Shown one piece after another: positions 53,501 to 64,000 of a stretch of 64,000 bases of DNA. The translations under genes and the position numbers were made by a program. The notes below the pieces were generated by a model, which saw nothing but the letters and a program-made list of their open reading frames with translations, made no database searches and had not been told where the DNA came from. Source of the DNA: Thamnaconus septentrionalis (lineage: Eukaryota; Chordata; Actinopteri; Tetraodontiformes; Monacanthidae); contig CM020517.1 of NCBI GenBank assembly GCA_009823395.1, positions 11,869,501-11,933,500 of the forward strand, in the 5' to 3' direction. Position 1 is the first letter of the stretch, and each line of letters opens with the position of its first letter.

Positions 53501-56500
53501 TCTCCCACCGCTTCCAGGTCCTCCATCAGGAAGACCCTGTCTTCCTCCTCCACATACAGACGCCTGTCCTGCCCCGACTCGCCGGGAACCTGCTGGGAGA
53601 GGCTTCGACGCTGGAGGCCCCGCTGCTGTCTCCCCCGACCTCCCTTCTTCGAGGACGGTGCGCCGGAGACTGACCTTGGCTGGGAGGGGAGAGCAGGGTG
53701 GACATTTCATCCCCAACACGATGCACCATCAAGTTGAGCTGCTCAAACTCCTCTTCATCGTACTGCATGGAGCAGGCCAGCTCGGCCTCCTCAGCCTCCT
53801 CGGCCTCCTCACACAGCATCCCCTGCTCTGGCTCCACCTCCGCGTCGCCCCAGCCGCCCTCCTCCACCGTTGGCTGCTCCTCCTGGCTGGGGCAGACAAA
53901 CATGGCCAGATGCTCCTGCATCTCCTCGTGCTCCCCCTTGGAGACGACATTAGCCGTGCTGCAGGATGAGTGGTTTTCTTGGACCGGAGCTGATGTGCAG
54001 TTTGTGGCCAGTTCCTGGTCTGTGGACAACTCCCCGTCCTGAGAGATGCACAAGTTCCTTTCCAGTGTAGTCAATTCCCCCTCGGTGAGGGTCTGCAGCA
54101 GGTCTCTGCCAAAAGGCATAGGAGTAACATGCCAATGGAGAATTACAATTTTTCCAACCCCAAATAAAAAAGAAAAAATCTCCTACCTGATTTTTTTCAA
54201 TAAAGTGCGAAAAGGCCGGAAGAGCTCAGACATGTCCTCTGACTTTTGGTCGAGGTTGAGAGGTCCATCAGAATACACAACTAGCCCACTGAAAAAGCAG
54301 CCGTTTAAAAGTCTGTCAGGAGGGACTGGAAGAAGAAGGAGCTGGGCGGAAGAATGAGAGGACAGGCTACACTTACCACACAATGGCTAGTCTGGGAATT
54401 GTAAACATCAGTGCTGGTTCGTAGTCATCTATCATGTCTTGTGTAAGATAGCCCAGCTTCAGGGCCCTGGGACGACAGCACGGGGGGGAAGCAATAAAAC
54501 GAACCATGTTATTTCCACATATTGTTTAGGCTCTGGTAAAATTCCAACTGGGACATTAGTGCGCTATAGGCTGGATTTGTTATCCATTCCTTCAATGTAA
54601 ACGCACCTCTCCACAGTCTCACAGAAGAGCACGATCACCTCCTGTTGCACATAGTATTCTTTGGGAGACTTAACAGGCACCATGGCTGACACATAACTGG
54701 CAAAAAAAAGAGAGAAAAGTGAATGGAATGACATGCAGAGCCTGGTTGGAATTTCTGGCAAAGTCGCACCAACAAATCCTGGAAAAGCGGATTAACTGTA
54801 GCTGAGTTTCCATTACAGTTTTTTGCAAAATAAAAGCAATATTTCAAAAATTTCGACAAAGTACAATTGCGATTTGCAGGTGTTTCCACTGAATGGCATG
54901 AAGCGCATATGCCATAGTTCTCGTAAAATCTCGTCCCGCGAGAGTCCACTTTGTGTAGGTTTTCACTTGAAGTGGACTGGTCACGTGACCCCATACGTCA
55001 CGTCCGGTGACGTGTAAATGCGAAAAAAGTGTTTCCATGACACTTTTGCAATGTACCTCGAAAACGTCTGAAAAACCACCTCATGAGAGAGTAAAAACCT
55101 TATGGCGATATTTGAGACGTTTTTCAAAGTTTAGGTATTTCCATAACCAGTTTTTTATTGCGATATTTAGGTTTTGCGCAATTCTAGGTGTAATGGAAAC
55201 GCAGCTTGTGTTGCCACTGTGGCCAGAAAACATCTGCAGCGCCACGCACCTGAGCTCGAACTCAGCAAAAAGGCCGTCGAAATGTCGCAGCGCATCCTTC
55301 ATGCGGTACGTGTACGAGTTGAGATCCCTCAGGGCCTGGTCTCGGGTGATGTTACGCACCTCCTCCAGGCTTCGTGTCAGGTCCTTAGCCAGGGGCCGCA
55401 TGGCTATGCTCTCGATCTCCCTGTTCATGATAATGGAGCCGGCAGCCAAACACTGCACAGGAACACGTACGTCAAAAATCACTGTGTCTTGTAAAAGACT
55501 ACTAATATCAGCCTATGTTTACTGTGGCAGACAAGAGGTTGAAGAAAAATACTTTGAATGTAAGTAATAAATCACGTTTTTTCTTTATAGTATATTTGTC
55601 ATGGGAAGGTTGTTTTCATGCAGGCTGAAGCTGAGGGGAATACACTACCTCGGCCCCAAACCACAGTTGCCCAGCCAAGTTGTCATGACGAATCTCCTCG
55701 GGGAATTTGACGGAAAAGTCTCTGTTGGCCCGGTCGTTGGGAATACATTCATCCATGATCTGATTGATGATGTTCAACACATTGTCCTGCAAGGGGGGAG
55801 AGGCAAGAGTGACAGAATTGAGCAAACTAGCTGGAGGGGTGAAAATAAGTCATGGAGAATCTGTTCCAGAGCAAACATTTCTCTCTTGTTGACTCTATCG
55901 CAGTAGAGTTTGGCAAACATCGCGCAGTCTTTCCAAAAAGGGTGCAGCTTGTCAAACAATTAAAATGGATTAAAACACTTTGATAACCACGTAAGGACCT
56001 TGTGCTCTTTTATTTTAGGACCAATCTCCAGGAATGCAGACAAAACATTACAGTCCAGAATTTGCAATGTCAAACAGAGCTAAAACCAATGTGCTGTCAC
56101 AGTCACTTTCGAAGAACCTCAGACGGATGTGCAGCCGTGCATCATGTTGCCAGGTGCAGCACACACATCTTTCTCTTCGCATCTCAAGGGAAGAAATTTT
56201 AAAAATGTGGACGCCGATACTATGTTAGGCCTGGCCTGAGGGGTATTATCATTCTTAAGTTACTGTTCCGATATGGTCTAATAATTTCCTTACATGCCTT
56301 TACCAATGTTTTCTAACAATATTATGTGCTCAGCCTGTTTTTGATAAAAGAATAACAGGGGTGCAAATAAGTTGGCAGGCTGACAGAATCGAGGCAGGAG
56401 GGGAACCAGACACAACAGTTGGCGATCAAGAGATGACCTTATTAAGTGTGCCCCCCCGTGAGCTGTGGCAATGGTGGCGGCGGAGGTGGTCCACCACCTC

Positions 56501-57345
56501 CTGTTCTGCCACCGCCACGCAGGCATCACTCAAGTATGCAGGAACCTCCTGAATCCAGACTAAACAATAAGGATGTAACGGAGCACACAATAAGTGCCCA
56601 TACAATCGCATCTGCAGATCTTTCAGTTTCTGTGAGGCACATAAGCAAAATAAAACCCATGATCTTCTAATCCAGTGTTGTTGTTACCATGAAAGGAGCC
56701 GCCCCAACGATTTACTATTGACCCACTGACCGGGGAAACATCTAAAATAAAGTATTTATCTTATCAGCAAAGCTGTGTGAGATAAGAATCTAACCCATCA
56801 AAAAATTTATCACCTCACCCACATCTGGAGAGGACTGACACGGCGGCCTATTTTTGGCATCCGAGTCAAGAGTCAAGTCCATTCAGGTGAATGGAAAATT
56901 GGACCAAAGAAAAGTGTCTGCAGTTTGTAGTCAAATGCAAGGGAGTGCATTGGATTTAAAATAGCCTTTGATAACTACGTGGAGGAAAAAGCTGAATGGA
57001 ATGGAGGGCTGTGGAGTCACTGTCAATCACTTTCACAGAAAGCATTTTAAAAAGAGGTATCTTAATGGCCAGGCTCAAAGGAGATGCTTTCCACTTCAGG
57101 GCTATTTTCATCTATTCAATCTATTTCAACAAGCTCAGACACGTTCTGGGAGAACCGACGACGGGCTAAGAAAACAAGTGTGTGTTTCTGCCTCCTTTGC
57201 TGACCTGACAGGAGCGAAACTGGTTGACCAGCAGGGTGCATCTCTGAGGGTCTTTCCTGCCGTCGAGGCTGTCCAGCTCCGTGGCCACCTGGTTCAGCTC
57301 CTCATCAGCGTAGTAGAACTGGGCCAGGAGCTGAGTGTCCGTCCT
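50592..57345 (-). CDS. zfyve28: zinc finger FYVE-type 28 (LST2 homologue), 5' partial, with frame break
   Basis: ZFYVE28/LST2 is an endosomal FYVE protein reported to promote EGFR degradation when not monoubiquitinated. Exons seen: 57345-57205, 55786-55649, 55452-55250, 54696-54607, 54466-54377, 54288-54187, 54105-52562, 52279-52184, 51800-51646, 51565-51449, 51143-51039, 50919-50816 and 50723-50592. The N-terminal LST2 region begins in the first visible exon with [17 protein letters not shown] and includes FCETVER and [11 protein letters not shown]. The middle is a long low-conservation exon with acidic repeats. The FYVE domain spans the last two exons ([34 protein letters not shown]) with the WxxD and RRKHHCR signatures intact. 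The short first coding exon (about 13 codons in human) is not found up to 64000. Inside the large exon the frame changes between ~53660 and ~53540, as if one base were missing. Confidence 0.9.
54800..55206. mobile_element. TIR element (GTTTCCATTACA type) in zfyve28 intron
   Basis: The termini are AGCTGAGTTTCCATTACA and TGTAATGGAAACGCAGCT, inverted copies with one mismatch over 18 bp. The words gtttcca and ttgcgat recur internally. It ends 44 bp from the neighbouring exon (55250-55452). No transposase was seen; it is a MITE-like element. Confidence 0.75.
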
Positions 57346-60300
57346 CTGCACAGAAATACCAACAGGGGCACAAAAAAAAATAAAAATAAATTAAACGCAA
57401 GCACAGATGTTTAGGACAGAAGATGCAGTACGCAGAAGAAAGACAACAATTCAATCTTGGAATAGAATTATTTGTTCACTGCAGTTGGTATCAGTTTCAT
57501 AGCCAGACTCCCGAGAGCCGTTTGACTTGCCCTACTTTTTGTTCTGAGCGACTGAATGAGCCCTTTCTTTACGATGCATGCAGAGAAACAATGTGAATGA
57601 ACTGTGAAGTGTGCTAACTGCCTGCTGAGCTCATCCGGCGAGTCAAATATTAATTTCATATGATGAATTTTGTGAATGATGTCGTGCAATCAGGAAATTT
57701 GGCCAGAATACAATACGAGAACAAACTTCTGGACAATCCTGGCCATGAGCTAGGTTAGTTGTTGTGTATTGGAGTAGTTTCAGTGAGTATTTAGCCGTTT
57801 TATTGACTTGAGTCGTGGCAGGCAAAACAAATTATGAAGACGCCCCACCTTCTAAGACACAACCTCTCCTTCTCACACACAGTGACAATTAAAAAACAGT
57901 CAAACAGAGCAATCAATCACATGGGAGCACTGGCAAAGTGCTCATCTGTAGGAGCAAAAATAAAAAGGAGGTAAGTAGGCCATTGTATAGGGCACCCTAC
58001 TGACTGAGGGTAATTAATGAGTAAGCCGAAACAATCTCTTTACAAACACAGTCGCACGCGATCTGGACTCGTGTGTATAAAACAAGATCTCAACCAATGA
58101 GGAAATGTTATGTGGAGAAAAGGAAAAGCAAGAGTTCTGATTAAGATATGGCTAAGAGGAGGCTTACACTCCCCAAAGGAGTGTGTTGTAATAGGAGAGG
58201 TGGGCCCTGGTGGGGGAATGATGCCACAGATTGCACAGGTGGTCACACCTACAGAAGAATTGAGAGTTGGTATTGTTAAAATACAGGTAATAGATGCCAT
58301 GGCTCAACCAGGCACCTTGGTCACATGGTTTTTCATTGCCCTGAACTGAATGGTTTTTGGATTGGCTACTTTACCATCATGTCCACTGTTCTTGGAGTAA
58401 ATCTACAAGCTTGCCCATTGATTGCCATATTTGGGATTCCTGATGCCTCACTTCCACTAAATTCTACACAAAAGGGTGTTGTAGCTTACGCTTCCTTACT
58501 AGCAAGACGTTCTTTATTGTTGGATTGGAAGTCTGTTAAATATCCTTCCATCTCCCGGTGGCTTAAAGACACCATGTTGTTTCTAAACCTGGAGAAAACT
58601 AAGTACACGAGGGATGTACTGACAAGTTTTTTCACAAATGGCAACCCTTCATTTCTTATTTCTTATTTTGCCCAATTGTATGTGTGCCTGTTGTTGTACT
58701 TTAATGTATATGTAACCAAAATTATATGTTGGTCATGAGAAGGTGTGGAGGGGATGGGGGTAACTTGTTCATTTCATTATAATTTAATTTATTTATTTTT
58801 GTTACACTCTATTCACAAGTGCTTTTTTATTTGACGTTTTTATTTGTATGAATGTATGTATGTATATGCTGTGTATATGTTGTGTATGTATACTGTATCT
58901 ATGTGGGGATACAGTATATGTATATACTTAACAAAAAATGTGACCTGTAATTCTGCGACTGGAAGTATTATATATTCATTTTCAATAAAAAAAAAAAAAA
59001 AGTTGAAAAATACAGGTAATAGATGCATTGTCACAAAATGTCACAAAATCTATATCCTCCACATGGAGCCAGTTAAGAGGTGAACCACGACTGGAAACAA
59101 CTAAAGGCAAGTCATGCCAGTGTAAAAGGCTGGTGCAATGCCATGCATTGATTGTCGACAGGAAGCCACAAACGAACGAGAGTATTTACTGAAACCTAGT
59201 GCAGGATCTCGGTCCCTCGCGTTTGCAGCACTTCCTGTGGCGGGACGCCCCGCCCACCCCCACGGGTGCCTGCCGTTTTCTCTGCTCTATCCTCACTTGC
59301 ACTCATTAATAAACAAACAGCTTGGAGGAAATGCAGAGATATAACCTGCAGCTGGGGTGCTCGTCGCATTTGCACTGTAAAAAGGTGGGAAACCATGTTT
59401 GTAACTCTTTTAATTCTCATTTTGGTGACTAAACAAGGACGAAATGGAATGGAAGAAATGGTACAAATAGTCATTTCTAAAAATGTCTAAAAATAACCGC
59501 TGCTAATTAGGAATATAGTACGCACCAAAGCAAAATAAAAATGAGCAACAGAGGAGGAGTTCAAATCTTTATGACATTGGCATTACAAAAACATTAAGCA
59601 CCATAAGTGGATTACTGCAGATTGGCTGGCTAAATGGCATTCAAACTAATTCTTTATCAAAGCCTCAGATTTCACTGACGTCTCCAATGCAACAGGGAAG
59701 GGAAAGTGGAAGTGGGAGACGAGGAAAACACTGATGGGACTGGAACACACACAGAATGGTGGCATTCTTTTTGAGCATTAAGGCCAAGCCTGATGGCAGA
59801 GAAAAAGGTTGAGTCTAAACCCATCCTACATCCTCCTCCCTTGGCATTCCTCACACAAGAGGGAACATTCCTGTAGTGCTGCATCATGGGGAAAAAGTCT
59901 GAGGCGGGCAAACTTCGAGACAAGCTGATGTACTCTTAGATGGGAATGAATGCTCTGGCGATTTGGCCTTATGCAGCTATAAAAATTTGCTAAGATAAAT
60001 AAATGAAGGAAAAATTTTAGACAAACCGAGATCCAGTCATGGGATGAATTGAAGCCATATTTTGGATATTCCAATGGAAAGCCAAGTAATATTAGCTTTG
60101 TTACGTGAAGTATGAGTCAGTGAAGAGGTAGCAGCGGAAAAGGAGCGCTGTCTGTGGAAACGGATGTCTTTTTTCATCTTCTTACATAACACAGGTTGGC
60201 CAAGAATGACTTATTTGCCTTGACATTTATAGAAAATCAAAAAAATATTGAACAATAACTTTGTTCTCAAGAAAACTAAAAAAAAAAGCACCAAAAACTT

Positions 60301-63300
60301 CCAAAATGAGAAAATATAAATGTGCTGGGATTTTAAAACATTTTCTTCTTCGTGATGCTGCAAGTGCGTAAAAGAATCTGGGGGACGTGACCTCCGAACT
60401 CGCGAGTGGCGTCATCACCGCCGATCACAGCGCTGCGTTAAGTGAGGGAAGTGATTCAGCAGATTCAGCTCCAGTCCCCTGTGGCTCGCCACGCTCCTGC
60501 TGTCACTCGCCCTGGCTGCCCTCTATTCCAGATGACTCAAACGAAATCTCAAGCCATCGCGAGCCACGCACCCGTCATTACGGGCCGTTACGCTCCTGTG
60601 TCTTCACCTAAAGTGACAATTACAGCAAAGCCCCCCTCAATCACATCATCCGACGGTGACCGGGTGAGATCAGTGAGATCTGGGTCCATTTTCGACATTC
60701 GGAGTGAATGACAGGTGACGTCAGCGGCCCTGCTCCTTGTTCCCGCTCAGCGGCGGCGGCGTCTCCGCCACCTCCGATCGTGGCCATCCTTCCCCGTCCC
60801 AACTCAGAGGATGATGGGTGAATTCGGCCCAGCGCCTCATACACATCCGGCTGCATTTAAGGGACTTCTGAGAAACCTTGCCTCTCCTCCGCCCTGCTCC
60901 CCCACATACTCTATTCCAGGCTCAATTTGCCGTCTTCTGGCTGCCTTCCAGGGATCCGAGGCACATAGTGTAAGTCTACTCTCCAGTCAGACAGCAGACT
61001 GGCAAAATAAAAGGCAGGAGCTACAGTTCATCACCTCATTTATTATTCAGCACTGAGCATAAAAGCCCTTGCTAGAGGATGGTCCTTTTAGGAAGAAAAA
61101 AAAAAAACTTCCTTGGACCTTATATAAAAATAGGGATTTAATGTCAACATAAATAAAGTGACATCTTTCCTCAGAAAACATCCTGGTTGCATTAGCTTAA
61201 GCCATATAATTTCAAGCAAGTTTAGCTTGCATTACGATCCATTATTCACAACCTTCTTCTGTTTTCTGCAGCTTCCGAATTATTCAAGGCTCAAAGATGC
61301 CAAAAAATAGAGAAAAAAATCCCTTCACATGAGAACACCTTGTTTGCAGTGTCACATTTTTCCACTTTCTCTCCACTATGTGTCATCACAATAGGGCAGA
61401 TTTTTCAGAACTTCTCCCGGGTAAGTCGCCTTCCGAACATGTGGAAACCAAAACAAATGATCAGTTTAGCAGTTTCACCGGGAAGCCAAAAGGGACGTTT
61501 TGTGGGCGGCAGTAAACAGAGGGTTAAGTAGACTGCTTTGACTGTACATTAGAGCAAAGATGTTCCGCTGTGCTGTGGATTAGAAAATAAAAATAGGAAA
61601 ACTGGTATAAAATGGGATCCTAAAAAGAATTCTAACACAGTTATTATTTCAGTCCAGTAAATATTCCAAATCTAAATACTTTACACCCACATTAACCCCA
61701 GACAGCTGTGGGGTATTTTTTGCAGGAGAGTCAAATCCAGAGACGACTTAACTGAGTTCAGTGACTCAATATATTCAGAGTGGTCTGCCCATCTGGATTG
61801 ATGGCATAATCTGTGTGCTAGTCTCCTCTCAGAGGGCTGCACTAATCTGCCGTTTAGACAGCATGTGCATGTGCCAGGCACACAGTTTAACATGACACGC
61901 CGAGGTGGCACGAGGGGCTGCAGAGGTTTTTGTCGGCAGTCGAGTGTCATGCCCGCAAAGTGCAAAGAGATGATGTGCAGTGAAGGGGAGTCTGAGTTTG
62001 ACTGCAAGTTGCTCGCAAAGGCAAGATTCTGGTAGGACTATCACAAGCAGAATAGGAAACCAACAAAATCTCTGCAGATTTTACTGAGTTGTTCAGTCGG
62101 GAAGAGAAAGCAAGGCTGAAGGAGATGCATTAGGTAAAGGGTGGACACAACAAATTGGCATAATTAGATAAAATTGAAATAAATGCCCTAATTCACTCTC
62201 TCAGAGTCCTCTCTCCAGTTTCACATTTTACGAGTTCAACATGGGCCAAAGTTCAAAAACTCAAAACTCCAATAAACATTTTTTTATATTGGAACCTTAC
62301 ATGAACCCAAACAACACAACAGTATTGTGTGGCTTGTGAATTGCTCTCCTAAACTAACAACAACAACACCACATTTATGGGTTTGCAACTATTAACTCTG
62401 TGTTATTTTCACCCCCGCTGATGTTTTTCTTTTCTATTTTCCTGGCAGTACTTTGAAACTTTTCCAGATGACTGTTTCCTCATTATCCTTTGGCATGTCA
62501 CATGTCACTTTTCCAGAGTCTTAGCTGTCAAGTGAGCAGCTCGCTGCTCTATTTTTCAGCCGACAATACTTGTTCTTTCAAAAAGACGTCAACCCAGTGC
62601 AGAGCATTATCGACATGACTTGTCTACTTGAAAAAAAAAAGCTGGATGTGGAGGATGCAGACACATTTTGATATTCCAGAACTTACAATTTATCAACTCA
62701 GTCACTTAAGAGCGGCGCCAATAAAGAGCAGCATGCTCTCATCTTATCTCCTGCCAACTCTAACTAAGCTCAAAATCTAATCCTGAAAATTCAGGCCTAC
62801 TGTTCCCCTCCTCCTCCTCACCTCCTTTTCGATCCCTGTCTTCCATCAGTTCGACAGAACCCAGAGCAGGAGAAGAGCTCCTCCGCCCTCATTTCTTCCT
62901 CATAATATGGACAAAGGGCCGCCTTCATTGCACGATTCGTCAAACAGCGGCGAAAACAAAGGCGAGTTCAAGTCTGAAACGGTGCACATAATTATCAGCT
63001 AATCAAAACTATTTGCAGAAAAGCATCCGGCTCTCAACCGACACAAGGACTGGCTTACATTCGGGGGGTGTCATTGATTGTCGCTCTCACTTGCGCGTCA
63101 GCTTTCTTTCGATCATCATCTCACCGCAACCTCGGGACTGTGAGGCCCCCCGATTTGCAGTTCCCGCAATGAATTCCAAAAGGGCCTTCAGTCTCCTGCC
63201 CTGTCTCGCTCCGCGCTGGGGTCAGCTCTCTAAATCCTGCCCGCCTGACACCAAATCAATTACCGCACGGATGATGCGTAAGCAGAAAAGGACGGAGGTC

Positions 63301-64000
63301 CACAGAGGAGCCCAGAAACGAGGCTAACAAGGAAGTCGCGCCGGCCGCTGCCAAGCGCTTCGCCGTGCAGAGTGCAAATCGGCAAAGACAAGTTCCTAAT
63401 TGCTACGTCTGCTTTCCGCTCGGGAGAGGTTCTTTACACGTCGTGTTCTGCTGAAGTTAAGCAATCATGCACTTGCTCAGCCTACCATGAAGCGCGCGTC
63501 CGATGTAATTGGCAAAAACGCAGATGCATGCAAAAGTTTTCGCCACGTCCTTAATAAACTTCCAGAGTGTGAGCGCGGTGGCTTGTTTTGGGGTTCTGGG
63601 TGGAACAGTGGGTGATTTGCTCACAGGATAACACCTCTAACTGCCAGCTCCACTTCTCAGAAAGTGGCTGCTAAAACATCAAGTATTGTAACAAAAAAAC
63701 AAAAAACAAAAAAAATATCTAAAGTCGTGTTTTCTCTTGGTTTCTTTCAATGATGAATCACAGCCTTGGAAAAACAAAGTGCATCATTTAAGGTCATGCA
63801 CGTGCGAACTGTTGCACCCTGGTGTCTGTTTGACATTTCGATAGGGGAGGAGTGCGGCTCCCATTGCAGTAAAGCATCCTGCAGGGAGAAGGGGGAATGA
63901 AAGGCAAATTAGCAGCGTCGCGTAGACGGAGGAGAAAGCCTGTGACACTGACAGACGAGGTGATGTGGAGCTGAAGGTCAGCTGCTCAACACCTGACAGA
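57346..64000 (-). other. zfyve28: zfyve28 first-intron sequence to the window edge
   Basis: The last recognised exon starts at 57345 with acceptor tgtgcag. From there to the right edge I see no exon on either strand apart from the L1 fragment listed separately. Short open frames, for example near 59672-59923, 60442-60711 and 63013-63327, match nothing I recognise. A local GC-rich patch lies at 60720-60800. Confidence 0.55.
58298..59006 (+). mobile_element. 5'-truncated L1-type LINE insertion
   Basis: A frame at 58325-58738 encodes a degenerate ORF2-type tail (CPLIAIFGIPD, LLARRSLLLDWKS, PSISRWLKDTM), typical of the reverse transcriptase C-terminus of teleost L1-like elements. It is followed by an AT-rich 3' UTR and a poly(A) run near 58986-59000. 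The insertion is bracketed by a perfect 20-bp duplication, aaaatacaggtaatagatgc, at 58278-58297 and 59007-59026. Only about 0.7 kb of the element remains. It is antisense to zfyve28 within its first intron. Confidence 0.85.

Noticed and set aside
58325..58738. Considered as a small host gene
   Set aside because: The sequence reads as the C-terminal part of an L1-type ORF2, with a poly(A) tail and target duplication.
57346..64000. Search for the first zfyve28 coding exon (MxxRFRKWLYKPK-type) on the minus strand
   Set aside because: No matching frame followed by a donor was found, so the exon is presumed to be beyond the right edge.

Overview
The window is vertebrate nuclear DNA, almost certainly from a ray-finned (teleost) fish and probably a compact acanthopterygian-type genome. 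Coding sequence is split into many short GT-AG exons, mostly with 80-150 bp introns, and the proteins match vertebrate families. The spacers hold teleost-style interspersed repeats, inverted-repeat elements and many dinucleotide microsatellites. There is no prokaryotic, phage or CRISPR content. Family assignments rest on recognised motifs and exon phases read directly; no database was searched.

Layout, left to right. (1) rd3l (+, 761-1862) lies just downstream of the first coding exon of tdrd9 (-, 2631-2758), whose remaining exons must run leftwards out of the window, so rd3l appears nested antisense in a tdrd9 intron. (2) kif15 (-, 12302-3384) is a complete mitotic kinesin in 35 coding exons. 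(3) tacc3 (+, 14290-18396) is a complete spindle coiled-coil gene in 16 coding exons, divergent from kif15. (4) fgfrl1 (-, 47293-20374) is a complete FGF decoy-type receptor in 6 coding exons, with a 17 kb intron 30197-47229 between the signal-peptide exon and the first Ig exon. (5) zfyve28/LST2 (-, 57345-50592) is an endosomal FYVE protein with 13 exons in view; its short first coding exon is beyond the right edge, and 57346-64000 is its intron.

Functionally, kif15 and tacc3 form a head-to-head pair of G2/M spindle genes with CCAAT and CHR-like promoter elements. fgfrl1 and zfyve28 both act on growth-factor receptor signalling (FGF binding and EGFR endosomal sorting respectively). In human, as I recall it, tacc3, fgfrl1 and zfyve28 map to 4p16.3, tdrd9/rd3l to 14q32 and kif15 to 3p21, so the window joins segments that are separate in human.

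The main oddities are as follows. The large zfyve28 exon has a clear one-base frame break. The rd3l C-terminus looks frame-broken, and one kif15 exon junction fits only with a weak acceptor. All three have the sign of a missing base, which suggests residual assembly deletions. CTCF-like motifs in convergent orientation flank fgfrl1 at 18588 and 48707. A 5'-truncated L1-type insertion carries an intact 20-bp target duplication. An inverted-repeat element (37391-38074) sits inside another repeat. I did not find a novel multi-gene system; this is mostly an ordinary, well-conserved vertebrate locus.
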